Assembly (NCBI GenBank): GCA_002435585.1
Contig: DJDY01000172.1
Location: forward strand, 8,829-37,425
Reading direction: 5' to 3'
Source: Lachnospira sp. UBA5912
GTDB lineage: Bacteria; Bacillota; Clostridia; Lachnospirales; Lachnospiraceae
DNA: 28,597 bases
Each line of letters opens with the position of its first letter. The stretch's first letter is position 1. Below are positions 8,614 through 16,772 of this stretch, piece by piece. The translations under genes were made by a program, and so were the position numbers. Below the pieces are notes generated by a model. The model was not told where the DNA came from. It saw only the letters and a program-made list of their open reading frames with translations, and did not search any database.

Positions 8614-9276
8614 TCAGAATCCCGGCTTTACCTCATACAGTTTTCCATCAATCTTAAGACTTACTGCGCATAATGCAATACATCCGCGCTTAATATGTGC
8701 TCCTTTAGCCTGTCTTACAGCTAATACCGCACGCTCTCCGCCATATTTCCCATCCCCAGCAACCGGCATGTTTCTTGAAGCAAGCTGAACCCGTATCTGA
8801 TGATGTCTGCCCGTTATAAGATGAATATCCAGTCTTGAGATATCTGCTTGTTCATCATAGGAAAGAAGCTTATACCTAAGTCTTGCTTCTTTGGCACCCT
8901 CCGTTTCTTTAGGAACCACGAATGATTCGTTATTCTTTGCATCTTTTATAAGATTATCCACAAGCTCGCCCTCATCCTGCTCTGGTTTTCCACATACAAG
9001 CACCTGGTAATGTTTACAAAGCGACTCTTTTTGCATAAGTGATGATAATCTTGCAGCTTCCCTTTTATTCTTAGCCATAAGGACAAGACCTGATACTGGT
9101 CGGTCAAGTCTGTTTATTATGGCCGCATAAGCCTCTTCGCCCTTTCTTTTTCTGTATGTAAGCACCTCACTTACAAGATCTAACTCGAACGACTTTCCAC
9201 TCTGTGATAACTGTCCTGCCGGCTTGTTTAATATAATCTTATCTTTATCTTCGTATACTATATCTAACATAAACAT
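8614..9276 (-). CDS. RluA-family 23S/tRNA pseudouridine synthase (220 aa)
   Basis: Isomerises uridine to pseudouridine in structured RNA. The RluA catalytic motif is present as NRLDRPVSGL, with the nucleophilic Asp at residue 58. The second signature, LITGRHHQIRVQLA with a following GDGKYGG, is also intact. At 220 residues it lacks the S4 RNA-binding domain, like the short RluA/RsuA-type members of Clostridia, so the RNA target cannot be named. The start follows AAGG at a short distance. It sits between the hydrolase (71 bases upstream) and the AI-2E-family gene (96 bases downstream), all on the minus strand, so co-transcription is plausible. Confidence 0.92.
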   Translation of the reverse strand: MFMLDIVYEDKDKIILNKPAGQLSQSGKSFELDLVSEVLTYRKRKGEEAYAAIINRLDRPVSGLVLMAKNKREAARLSSLMQKESLCKHYQVLVCGKPEQDEGELVDNLIKDAKNNESFVVPKETEGAKEARLRYKLLSYDEQADISRLDIHLITGRHHQIRVQLASRNMPVAGDGKYGGERAVLAVRQAKGAHIKRGCIALCAVSLKIDGKLYEVKPGF

Positions 9277-9347
9277 ATGTGCCTTATTTTATATCAGCAC
9301 ATTCCTTTCCAAGCATTTTCTTTTAATTCATGACCGCAAAGTCTTTA

Positions 9348-10298
9348 TTAACAAATCCCAAGGCTCTTAAGCCACTTTGCAAAAAGTACTTTCCACTCAC
9401 CAGTCTGTGCGGCATCATCACCACATCCATAACCATGTCCACCTGTCCTGAATATATGAAGTTCTGCACTCACTCCGGCTTTCCTTGCAGCCATATAAAA
9501 ACCAACGCTGTTTTCAGATAATGTCGTCCTGTCATCATCTGTTTCACATATAAACACTGGAGGCATATCTGGTCTCACAAGCTTATCCGGATTGTACTTA
9601 CGCAATATCTTTGCCTTGCCATCACTTATTCTTTCCAATACTTGTTCCTCAGACATATACCTCTTACCTGCTTCTATACAATCATCAATACTTATAACCG
9701 GATATGAACACACCGCGAAATCAGGTCTTGCCGATAACTCATCATATTCATCTTTATATTTATAATCTGCATATACATCACTTTCATATGCTGTAGATAA
9801 CAGTGCTGCCATAAAGCCTCCAGCCGAAAAGCCCATAACACCTATCTTTGATTCATCTATACCAAATTCCTGTGCCCTTCCCCTTATAACTCTCATTGCA
9901 CGCATGGCATCTATAAGTGGAACATCCTCTGCATTATCATATCCATCCAAGGGAAGCCTGCATTCCAGAACAAATGCAGCTATTCCCATACTATTAAGCC
10001 ACTTGGCAACATCTTCACCTTCAAAGTTGTAAACAAGCCGTCTGAAAGCACCACCTGGAATAATCAGTACAGCCGGTATTTTCTTTTTCTCTGTATTATT
10101 CCCGGCAGCTTCAGGTATATAAGGAACAATATCCGGGTCAGTAATGTGCTGCACTATATGCTTTACCTTTCCATCAGGCAATGTCTCTGTATAATATTTT
10201 CTTGTAATCTTAAGTCCTTGTGAGCCTGGCGCTCCTTGTTCAAATAACTTTATCTTATTATCCGGCATCCTGAATATATCTTCCTGTTTATTAGTCAT
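9348..10298 (-). CDS. Alpha/beta-hydrolase, esterase type (316 aa)
   Basis: Probable cytosolic carboxyl-esterase. Seen in order: the oxyanion-hole motif PGGAF (residues 81-85), the nucleophile elbow GFSAGG with Ser158, an acidic residue in ETDDDRT (about 254-256), and the catalytic His288 in RTGGHGYG. There is no signal peptide. The layout matches the BD-FAE/acetyl-xylan-esterase-like group that often removes acetyl groups from imported plant oligosaccharides; that substrate is inference. The start is taken at MTNKQEDIF because GGAGGG precedes it at good distance, not at the ATG at 10325. It follows the terminator of the regulator operon, so it probably has its own promoter. Confidence 0.88.
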   Translation of the reverse strand: MTNKQEDIFRMPDNKIKLFEQGAPGSQGLKITRKYYTETLPDGKVKHIVQHITDPDIVPYIPEAAGNNTEKKKIPAVLIIPGGAFRRLVYNFEGEDVAKWLNSMGIAAFVLECRLPLDGYDNAEDVPLIDAMRAMRVIRGRAQEFGIDESKIGVMGFSAGGFMAALLSTAYESDVYADYKYKDEYDELSARPDFAVCSYPVISIDDCIEAGKRYMSEEQVLERISDGKAKILRKYNPDKLVRPDMPPVFICETDDDRTTLSENSVGFYMAARKAGVSAELHIFRTGGHGYGCGDDAAQTGEWKVLFAKWLKSLGIC

Positions 10299-10325
10299 GC
10301 TTATCCCTCCTGATATCCTATACAA

Positions 10326-10366
10326 ACAAAAAGGAGAAACACCTTACCACCAAATGCTTCTCCTCA
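10326..10366 (-). terminator. Terminator of the two-component operon
   Basis: On the minus strand AGGAGAAGCA pairs with TGTTTCTCCT (one mismatch) around a loop of about 13 bases, followed by TTTTTGTTTG. It ends the transcript of the small gene 10414-10806 and overlaps the upstream region of the hydrolase. Confidence 0.75.
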
Positions 10367-10385
10367 ATCATCAAAGCCGGTGAGC

Positions 10386-10410
10386 TTTTGACCCCGGCAT
10401 CATCAATATA
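10386..10410 (+). repeat. Dispersed TTTTGAC motif, copy 4
   Basis: TTTTGACCCCGGCATCAT then CAATATA, lying just past the stop of the minus-strand small gene. It matches the copy at 17458 in 21 of 25 positions. A GCCGG at about 10374 can pair with its CCGGC. Confidence 0.5.
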
Positions 10411-10413
10411 TTT

Positions 10414-10806
10414 TTAATCCCTGCTTTCAAGGAATAACAGCTTATTGGCCTGAATACTTAGGTCATTATATCTCATAACCATATCTTCTTCTTTGTATTC
10501 TTCAGGAATCACCCTGTAGCCTTCAAACCTGACAAGATTCTTGAAATATTCTTCCACATCGGCAGTTTCCTTAATAACAACCTCACTATGTGCTATTCCC
10601 TCGTCAGATTCCTGTAAATCTATACGGAAAAAAAGTTCTCCAGTAAGTAAATTTTCTTTGTCAGCTACAAATATTGCTTTTGCATAATATTTATTACTGT
10701 CTGTTGTAGCAAGACGTATTCTTCTTAGTGGTGCCAATGACTTATCATTCATCGCATTAGCTCTTTCTACTTCCCGTGCATCAAAATATTCTTTCTCAAT
10801 AATCAT
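10414..10806 (-). CDS. Small conserved protein of unknown function (130 aa, DUF6145-like)
   Basis: Soluble, acidic 130-residue protein without signal peptide or membrane segment. I recall similar proteins in Lachnospiraceae (DUF6145 from memory, not checked). The mid-region alternates short hydrophobic strands with charged residues (RRIRLATTDSNKYYAKAIFVADKENLLTGELFFRIDL), suggesting a small beta-sheet domain. The function is unknown. The start is taken at MIIEKEYFD: AATGAGG lies in front of it, and the upstream in-frame codons run through the GCGCA leader cassette. It follows the response regulator by 86 bases and is closed by a terminator, so it is probably the last gene of the kinase-regulator transcript. 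Confidence 0.75.
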   Translation of the reverse strand: MIIEKEYFDAREVERANAMNDKSLAPLRRIRLATTDSNKYYAKAIFVADKENLLTGELFFRIDLQESDEGIAHSEVVIKETADVEEYFKNLVRFEGYRVIPEEYKEEDMVMRYNDLSIQANKLLFLESRD

Positions 10807-10839
10807 AATAAACCTCATTTCTGCGCACGTTTTGCGCAT
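10807..10839 (-). promoter_or_regulatory. GCGCA-hairpin leader cassette, copy b
   Basis: In sense orientation ATGCGCAAAACG, TGCGCAGAAATGAGG and TTTATT lead to the start codon at 10806. The GCGCA and TGCGC arms pair around a short loop directly before the AATGAGG ribosome-binding site. It is nearly identical to the leader at 19282-19315. Confidence 0.65.
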
Positions 10840-10892
10840 AACAGGCTTGTGCCACGTGCGCGTAGGCACAACTATATCCCTTTTGTAAACAA

Positions 10893-11582
10893 TCAGAGCT
10901 TAAATCTGTAACCAACACCCCATATAGTTTCGATATACTGAGGCTTGCTTGTATCAAGCTCAATCTTTTCTCTTATCTTCTTAATATGGACTGTAACAGT
11001 TGCTATATCGCCGATAGAATCCATATCCCAGATTTCCTTGAAGAGTTCCTCTTTCGTGTATACATGGTTAGGATGCTCAGCTAAAAATGTAAGAAGGTCG
11101 AATTCCTTTGTTGTGAATATCTTTTCCTCACCATTAACAAACACTCTTCTTGCTGTCTTATCAATCTTGATACCACGTATCTCTATAACATCATTCTCTG
11201 GCTGTGCACTGTTTACAAGTCTTTCATATCTTGACAGATGTGCCTTTACTCTTGCAACAAGCTCACTTGGACTGAATGGTTTAGTCATATAATCATCAGC
11301 ACCAACGCCAAGTCCTCTTATCTTATCGATATCCTCCTTCTTAGCTGAAACCATGATAATAGGTGTATTCTTAACTTCTCTTATCTTCTTGCATATCTCA
11401 AAGCCGTCTATGCCAGGAAGCATAACATCAAGAATATATATGTCATAATCCCCATCAAGTGCTTCTGCAAGACCTGTTGTTCCATCCTTACATGTTGTTA
11501 CTGTAAAACCACTTAATTCAAGATAATCCTTCTCGATATCTGCAATTGCTTCTTCATCTTCAACTATTAATACTTTACTCAT
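10893..11582 (-). CDS. OmpR/PhoB-type response regulator (229 aa)
   Basis: Cytosolic DNA-binding transcription factor of a two-component system. The receiver domain (residues 1-118) has the acidic pocket (Asp9, Glu10), the phosphoacceptor Asp52 in ILDVMLPGIDG, a conserved Ser in MVSAKK and Lys in DDYMTKPFSPSEL. The C-terminal winged-helix domain (about 130-228) ends in the typical YIETIWGVGYRFKL. The start follows AAAGGA at acceptable distance. The kinase gene lies just upstream (69 bases), which reverses the common regulator-first order. The partner kinase is almost certainly that gene; the stimulus and regulon are not visible. Confidence 0.95.
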   Translation of the reverse strand: MSKVLIVEDEEAIADIEKDYLELSGFTVTTCKDGTTGLAEALDGDYDIYILDVMLPGIDGFEICKKIREVKNTPIIMVSAKKEDIDKIRGLGVGADDYMTKPFSPSELVARVKAHLSRYERLVNSAQPENDVIEIRGIKIDKTARRVFVNGEEKIFTTKEFDLLTFLAEHPNHVYTKEELFKEIWDMDSIGDIATVTVHIKKIREKIELDTSKPQYIETIWGVGYRFKL

Positions 11583-11651
11583 ATATATATTCCTTTCCTT
11601 ATTTGATTTATAGATTTTAATTAATTTTGATTTTAAATTATAATGATATTA

Positions 11652-13160
11652 CTACTGCTGATTCTGCTGGCTGTTTTCCTTATACTTAAGAAGATTCAGA
11701 TGCATCGTGGTTCCTTCACCCTCGACACTCTCTGCCCATATCTTACCTTTATGGTCTTCCACAATCTTCTTAACAATAGCAAGACCTATGCCGCTTCCAC
11801 CCTGTTTGGAATTACGTGATTCATCTGTCCTGTAGAATCTTTCGAATATTCTTGAAATATCCTTTCCAGCAATCCCCTTTCCGTTGTCAGCCATAATAAC
11901 ATGTACATAATCGCCTTCATCATACAGATCTATATCTATCTTTCCCTTCCTGCCTTCAACCATGTACTTGACTGAGTTACTGATTATATTATTGATAACT
12001 CTCTTTAACTGTTCAGGGTCTGCAACAATCATAACCGGTTTTGTTATGTGGTTCCTGTAATGAAGCTCTATTCCTGATGCATCAAGCTCTGTGCCTATCT
12101 CATCACAACAATCATTGAAATAATCGGACACATCAATCTTTATAAATGTATATAATATTCTGTTAGCATCAAGTCTTGAGTATATCGTAAGCTCATCAAT
12201 AAGCTTATCCATATCATTAACCTTATTAGCTATTGTCTTTATATACTTAGCCTGCTTCTCAGGTGTATCCGCTATTCCATCTCTTAAGCCTTCAACATAA
12301 CCTTTGATTGCTGTAAGAGGTGTTTTTAAGTCATGCGAAATATTTCTTATAAGTTCTTTTTCTTCCTTATCCGACTGTATCTTATCCTCTGACGATTTCT
12401 TAAGGATAAGCCGCATTTCTTCAAAGTCCTTACATACATCTCCTATCTCATTGTTAGGAACCTTTGGCATCTCAAAATCAAAGTTGCCTTCTTTTATGTT
12501 GTCTGTTGCAAGCTTAAGCTTATTAACCGGCTTAATAATAGAACTGTATATCCATAAGTTTAACAACAGGCTTGTTGCAACAAGTATAATTATAATAATA
12601 AATACAAGCTGCCACATCATCTGTTTTATCTGCGGAACGCTCTGCTTTACAGATGTAATAATAGATACACTATATATGTTTCCCAGACTATCCGAGAAAT
12701 CAACCTGTTTTATAAGACTGTGATATGAGCCGCCTTTGTATGTTGCAACATCTGTTATGTTATCCTCATCCGCCTCATACTCAGGCAGAAGTTTAGAAAG
12801 CTCTGTGTTGGAATACTGTGTGGAATTATATATAACGTTGTTATTCTTTCTTACAACAAGCTTTGATAATCTGTCATCAAGTGTACTGCCAAGAGATTCA
12901 AGATATGACCTGTTATTAAATGTAGTAGGGTCTTGCTCTGCCTGTTCTTTTATCTGGTCATATACATCATCTGTTATACTTCCAAACAATGTCATAGGTG
13001 AATAAAAATATAATAATACTGTATCATCTTCTACATTATATGTCTTGCATATACTCTCTGACTGTATCTTGAATATTCCGACAACAAACAAACCAAGAAG
13101 CAGTGCCGGCAGAATAACCATAACACAGAATGAAACCTTTAACTTATCTTTTAATTTCAT
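11652..13160 (-). CDS. Membrane-bound sensor histidine kinase (502 aa)
   Basis: Senses an extracytoplasmic signal and phosphorylates the neighbouring response regulator. It has a membrane segment at about residues 8-28, an extracellular sensor domain of about 150 residues without a recognisable fold, and a second membrane segment at 183-206. A HAMP linker (KPVNKLKLATDNIKEGNFDFEM) and HisKA domain follow, with the phosphorylated His at about 276 in ISHDLKTPLTAIKGY. The ATPase has its N box (NNIISNSVKYM), DNGKGIAG and GGSGIGLAIVKKI. The start is taken at MKLKDKL after GGAGAAAG, rather than five codons earlier. It is the first gene of the kinase-regulator-small protein unit and has no PAS domain, which argues against WalK. 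Confidence 0.94.
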   Translation of the reverse strand: MKLKDKLKVSFCVMVILPALLLGLFVVGIFKIQSESICKTYNVEDDTVLLYFYSPMTLFGSITDDVYDQIKEQAEQDPTTFNNRSYLESLGSTLDDRLSKLVVRKNNNVIYNSTQYSNTELSKLLPEYEADEDNITDVATYKGGSYHSLIKQVDFSDSLGNIYSVSIITSVKQSVPQIKQMMWQLVFIIIIILVATSLLLNLWIYSSIIKPVNKLKLATDNIKEGNFDFEMPKVPNNEIGDVCKDFEEMRLILKKSSEDKIQSDKEEKELIRNISHDLKTPLTAIKGYVEGLRDGIADTPEKQAKYIKTIANKVNDMDKLIDELTIYSRLDANRILYTFIKIDVSDYFNDCCDEIGTELDASGIELHYRNHITKPVMIVADPEQLKRVINNIISNSVKYMVEGRKGKIDIDLYDEGDYVHVIMADNGKGIAGKDISRIFERFYRTDESRNSKQGGSGIGLAIVKKIVEDHKGKIWAESVEGEGTTMHLNLLKYKENSQQNQQ

Positions 13161-13252
13161 ACTTTCTCCATTCATGCCATATTATAAAAATTATAATTAT
13201 AAGTAAGTCATTAAACCTGTATTAATATTTTATTTCATAACTCATAATATGA

Positions 13253-13276
13253 TGTACATCTGTACATGCTGTACTG
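13253..13276. repeat. Three TGTAC half-sites upstream of the histidine kinase
   Basis: TGTACAT occurs at 13253 and 13261, and TGTACT at 13270, in a 24-base block about 90 bases before the kinase start. It could be an autoregulatory binding site; no proof is visible. Confidence 0.4.
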
Positions 13277-13329
13277 AATGATAATAGTTTAACATATTTT
13301 AACAGAATATTTGTAAAAAAACGATAAAA

Positions 13330-13430
13330 ATATATAAAAAAAACTGCGGAAATCTATTGTGCATCCATTATTCAGTGACAAATAAGCCTTAATTGCCACA
13401 AATATCTGCACAATATCATTCTCCGCAGTC
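13330..13430 (-). terminator. Terminator of murA with a long nested stem
   Basis: In the minus-strand transcript ACTGCGGA (13429-13422) pairs with TCCGCAGT (13350-13343) and is followed by eight T. Inside it ATTGTGCA pairs with TGCACAAT, and an imperfect third stem (GTGGCAA with TTTGTCAC) closes the top. The structured segment is about 87 bases, unusually long for a simple terminator. Confidence 0.75.
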
Positions 13431-13435
13431 TTTTA

Positions 13436-14728
13436 TTATCCTATCTTTAACTTAAACTTCTGAAGTTCTCTTTCTGAATCAACCCTTGCTATAATAGCTC
13501 CAAGTGCTGATAACTTACCCTCGAAATCCTCATATCCTCTCTGGATATATTCAATATCATCTATCTGCGATATGCCATCTGCTGCAAGCGCTGCAATAAC
13601 AAGTGCTGCTCCCGCTCTTAAATCAGGGGCTGAAAGCTGCGCTGATGTAAAATGCTTAACACCTTCTATATATGCAGTATTGCCTTCTACCTTTATCTTA
13701 GCACCCATTCTGTTAAGCTCATCAACATACTTGAATCTGTTCTCGAATATGCTCTCAGTAACCATACTTGAACCGTTGGCAAGCGCAAGGGCAACTGCTA
13801 TCTGTGGCTGCATATCTGTTGGGAATCCTGGATATGGAAGTGTTTTAACATTAGTGCTTCCTATCTCGCCTTGTGCTATGACTCTTATCCAGTCATCGCC
13901 TTCTATGAGCTGGCATCCCATCTCATTAAGCTTGGCAGTGATTGACTCAAGATGCTTAGGTATAACATCCTTTATAACAACATCTCCATGAGTTGCTGCT
14001 GCTGCCATCATAAATGTTCCCGCTTCTATCTGGTCTGGAATTATAGAATATGAACATCCATGCAATCTTTCCACACCTTTTATTCTTATAACATCTGTAC
14101 CAGCCCCCTTAATATTCGCACCCATTGCATTAAGGAAGTTAGCTACATCAACTATATGTGGCTCCTTAGCTGCATTTTCAAGGATAGTTTCACCCTCTGC
14201 CATACATGCTGCCATCATAAGGTTAATGGTCGCACCTACTGTTACAACATCAAAATATATGTGACTGCCTACAAGCTTTTCTGCCTTGGCACTCACTACT
14301 CCATGATCTATATCAACCTTAGCACCAAGTGCCTTAAATCCCTTAAGATGCTGGTCTATAGGTCTGCTTCCTATATTACATCCTCCTGGAAGTGCCACAT
14401 TCGATTCGTTATACTTGCCAAGCAATGCTCCAAGAAGATAATATGAAGCTCTAATCTTTCTTATATATTCGTACTCAACATTAAGGTCACATATCGACCC
14501 GCCATTGATCTGTACTGTATTATTATATACGTATTTAACCTTTGCACCTATTCCTTCAATCGCCTGAAGTAACACTCTTGTATCTCTGACGTTAGGCACA
14601 TTCTCTATCGTTACGGTCTCATCTGTCATAATCGCTGCTGCCAGAATACCAAGTGCTGCATTCTTAGCTCCACCTATGGACACTTCTCCACAAAGTGGCA
14701 CTCCACCTTTGACAACGTACTGTTCCAT
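13436..14728 (-). CDS. murA: UDP-N-acetylglucosamine 1-carboxyvinyltransferase (430 aa)
   Basis: Transfers enolpyruvate from PEP to UDP-GlcNAc, the first committed step of peptidoglycan synthesis, in the cytosol. The PEP-binding and fosfomycin-target loop is visible as LPGGCNIGSRPIDQHLKG with the catalytic Cys at residue 117. GGAKNAALG near the N-terminus and YPGFPTDMQPQ in the second half are also typical. The length fits MurA. The start is taken at MEQYVVKGG after GAGGTG; seven upstream codons lack support. It stands alone between a terminator on each side. A sigma-A promoter with an adjoining perfect palindrome is at 14802-14856. Clostridia often carry two murA genes; whether this is MurA1 or MurA2 cannot be decided here. 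Confidence 0.96.
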   Translation of the reverse strand: MEQYVVKGGVPLCGEVSIGGAKNAALGILAAAIMTDETVTIENVPNVRDTRVLLQAIEGIGAKVKYVYNNTVQINGGSICDLNVEYEYIRKIRASYYLLGALLGKYNESNVALPGGCNIGSRPIDQHLKGFKALGAKVDIDHGVVSAKAEKLVGSHIYFDVVTVGATINLMMAACMAEGETILENAAKEPHIVDVANFLNAMGANIKGAGTDVIRIKGVERLHGCSYSIIPDQIEAGTFMMAAAATHGDVVIKDVIPKHLESITAKLNEMGCQLIEGDDWIRVIAQGEIGSTNVKTLPYPGFPTDMQPQIAVALALANGSSMVTESIFENRFKYVDELNRMGAKIKVEGNTAYIEGVKHFTSAQLSAPDLRAGAALVIAALAADGISQIDDIEYIQRGYEDFEGKLSALGAIIARVDSERELQKFKLKIG

Positions 14729-14801
14729 ACTTCGCACCTCAATTATCACTTACTTAATATATCTGAAAACTTTAGTTTCTTTAATCTGTTTCTATGTTAT
14801 T

Positions 14802-14831
14802 ATTATATCTTTTTATTTATCTTAACCACAA
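14802..14831 (-). promoter_or_regulatory. Sigma-A promoter of murA
   Basis: TTGTGG (14831-14826) and TATAAT (14807-14802) are 18 bases apart on the minus strand, about 75 bases before the murA start codon. Confidence 0.55.
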
Positions 14832-14832
14832 T

Positions 14833-14856
14833 ACCATTATGATATACCATAATGGT
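14833..14856. repeat. Perfect 9-bp palindrome abutting the murA promoter
   Basis: ACCATTATG and CATAATGGT flank a six-base centre, starting one base upstream of the -35 hexamer. The size and position suit an operator or activator site. A transcript hairpin is unlikely because it lies upstream of the promoter. Confidence 0.6.
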
Positions 14857-15042
14857 TATCGGCATATATGTCATTTGTATTTATTTATATTTACTATACT
14901 TCAACCCAATAGTTTATGTATACTTATAATTTATTATATAAAATAATGTTGATATTCAAATCAATATCTTAATGATTATATCATACCTTTTTATTATGTC
15001 AACGAAATATACCCAATTCGGCACATATTTATTATATCCATA

Positions 15043-15080
15043 GTTTAAAACAGGGTATGGACTAACATTATCCACACCCT
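15043..15080 (-). terminator. Terminator of the M23 peptidase gene
   Basis: AGGGTGTGGA pairs with TCCATACCCT (one G-U) around a nine-base loop on the minus strand and is followed by a short GTTTTAAAC. The U-run is weak, so efficiency is uncertain. Confidence 0.6.
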
Positions 15081-15131
15081 TATTCATACTTATTCGTAAT
15101 ATGCCATACACAAGCAAGGCACACTTAATTC

Positions 15132-16664
15132 TTAGTTCTTGTTAACATAATCAAGTGGATTAACTCTTCTGCCATCTATCCATATTTCAAAATGTACATG
15201 TGGACCTGAGCTGTTACCAGTGTTTCCGCTAAGAGCTATCTGTTCTCCCTGTTTAACATGCTGTCCAACTTTAACAGATACTTCACTGTTATGTCCATAT
15301 CTTGTCATGCTTCCATCTTCATGCTGTATGTCAACACAATATCCATAATCTGAATACCAGCCTGCTCTTGTAACGACGCCATCTCTTGATGCTTTTACCG
15401 TCATGCCTGTGCTGCATGACCAGTCAACGCCATAATGCATTATTCCTTCCCTCATGCCATACCCTGATGAAAACGTTCCACCATTGACAGGCTTTATATA
15501 TGTTGGCTGTGTAAGCGTTCCAACTGCTATCTTAGCAGGCTTCGATTCTGATGTTACATTCTCACTTATTATCTGTCTGTTAACTTCTTTATCATTCTCA
15601 TAAGTAACTGTTGCCTCAACTGAACGATGACCTGTTGTTCCCTCGTCAAGAACATAGTTGGTACCCCTGTAATTATTATTATCATCAAGATACTCCGGTT
15701 CAGCCTTATAATCCTCTTCATATGAGATTTTCTTTGTTGTAACTACCGTTATCTCTGATCTGGGAACAGTTATAACAAGCTCATCACCTGGAACTATAAC
15801 TGACTCTTCTTTATATTTACTGTTTAACTTTAACAAATCATCCAAAGACATATTATTATCTTTGGCAATCTGTGAAAGAGTATCCCCAGCTTCTACTATA
15901 TAATAAGTGTTAGTCGCATTTTCTTTCGTTATTGCATCATACGCATCCTGAACTGATGAAACCTGTACCTTATCAGCATATACCTCATTAACAGATATAT
16001 CCTGTACAAAGCTTATATCCTGGATTTCATCAGGTGTTTTTTTATTTTCTCCGTTTGTTCCTGTGCTGTCCTCGAAGAATGAAGCAACAATCTGTGTATC
16101 CTGTACTGATGTTTCTTCGTTTTTCTCTATCTCTACCACATATGTGCCATCTGCCGAAGAACCCGACTTAATAACCGGCTCAAATCCTCCTGCCCTGTTA
16201 TATGGCTGTATAATCCTGGTAAACAGCTCCTCTACATCCTGCTTTGATGCAAGACTTACTGTGTAATCACCTATCCTGACTGTATATGCGAGCTGCTTTT
16301 CGACATCAACTATGCAATCAAACAGCTGGCTGTATATAGAGCTCTCAAGCTGTTTTTCAGACATTCTTGGTGCTATTGCACGATTTTCCTTATCTATCTG
16401 GACATCACAATCCATATATACATAATCATTAAGCTGCTGACTAAGCTGCAGCCTTGCACCTGCCAGTGCAACATTAACCTCTTCCTCTGTGTTAGCTGCT
16501 CCAACACGTGTACCATGAATAGTTATGCTATAGTATCCCACATCATTGTTTAACATATTCTTTGAAACAAATGGAATACCAATCACTATTGCAAGACAGG
16601 CTGCAAACATAGTTGTGATAAATGTTGTTTTTATCCTCCTGCCATATCTTGTTATGCGTGTCAT
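15132..16664 (-). CDS. Membrane-anchored M23 metallopeptidase with LysM and G5 domains (510 aa)
   Basis: Probable peptidoglycan endopeptidase acting in the wall. It has a membrane segment or uncleaved signal at about residues 15-35, then a domain of about 200 residues that I do not recognise. A LysM domain follows (about 253-299, YYIVEAGDTLSQIAKDNN), then a G5 domain (about 300-375, with EATVTYENDKEVNRQIISE) and a peptidase M23 domain (about 396-506). The zinc ligands are intact: His and Asp in MHYGVDW and the HxH of GPHVHFEI. The start is taken at MTRITRYGRR after GGAGGA. The promoter carries a triple 11-bp repeat like a WalR box, and WalR controls such hydrolases in Bacillus. It lies directly downstream of the flavin-reductase-like gene. 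Confidence 0.93.
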   Translation of the reverse strand: MTRITRYGRRIKTTFITTMFAACLAIVIGIPFVSKNMLNNDVGYYSITIHGTRVGAANTEEEVNVALAGARLQLSQQLNDYVYMDCDVQIDKENRAIAPRMSEKQLESSIYSQLFDCIVDVEKQLAYTVRIGDYTVSLASKQDVEELFTRIIQPYNRAGGFEPVIKSGSSADGTYVVEIEKNEETSVQDTQIVASFFEDSTGTNGENKKTPDEIQDISFVQDISVNEVYADKVQVSSVQDAYDAITKENATNTYYIVEAGDTLSQIAKDNNMSLDDLLKLNSKYKEESVIVPGDELVITVPRSEITVVTTKKISYEEDYKAEPEYLDDNNNYRGTNYVLDEGTTGHRSVEATVTYENDKEVNRQIISENVTSESKPAKIAVGTLTQPTYIKPVNGGTFSSGYGMREGIMHYGVDWSCSTGMTVKASRDGVVTRAGWYSDYGYCVDIQHEDGSMTRYGHNSEVSVKVGQHVKQGEQIALSGNTGNSSGPHVHFEIWIDGRRVNPLDYVNKN

Positions 16665-16703
16665 ATATTCCTCCAAATACTGTATATACACAAAATCTAA
16701 TTC

Positions 16704-16731
16704 CGTAATATTTTCGTAACATTTTTGTAAC
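16704..16731 (+). promoter_or_regulatory. Triple 11-bp direct repeat, WalR/OmpR-type operator candidate
   Basis: CGTAAT (16704), CGTAAC (16715) and TGTAAC (16726) are each separated by exactly ATTTT, giving an 11-base period. The published WalR box is TGTWAH-N5-TGTWAH. The array starts at the expected transcription start of the M23 gene and runs downstream, antiparallel to it, which would suit repression. Confidence 0.55.
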
Positions 16732-16738
16732 AAATGTT

Positions 16739-16767
16739 ATACTACCACGCATACGCCTTTTTGTAAA
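16739..16767 (-). promoter_or_regulatory. Sigma-A promoter of the M23 gene
   Basis: TTTACA (16767-16762) and TAGTAT (16744-16739) are 17 bases apart on the minus strand, right after the stop of the preceding gene. Confidence 0.5.
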
Positions 16768-16772
16768 GTTTT

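Larger units (their letters stand above)
14729..15131. other. 403-base spacer between the M23 gene and murA
   Basis: No gene seen. It contains the murA promoter (14802-14831), a palindrome (14833-14856), a long AT-rich stretch without recognisable signals (about 14860-15040) and the M23-gene terminator (15043-15080). Confidence 0.6.

Noticed and set aside
10893..13160. WalK-WalR identity for the two-component pair
   Set aside because: The kinase has no PAS domain, and the usual neighbours (yycH/yycI, an MBL-fold protein) are absent.
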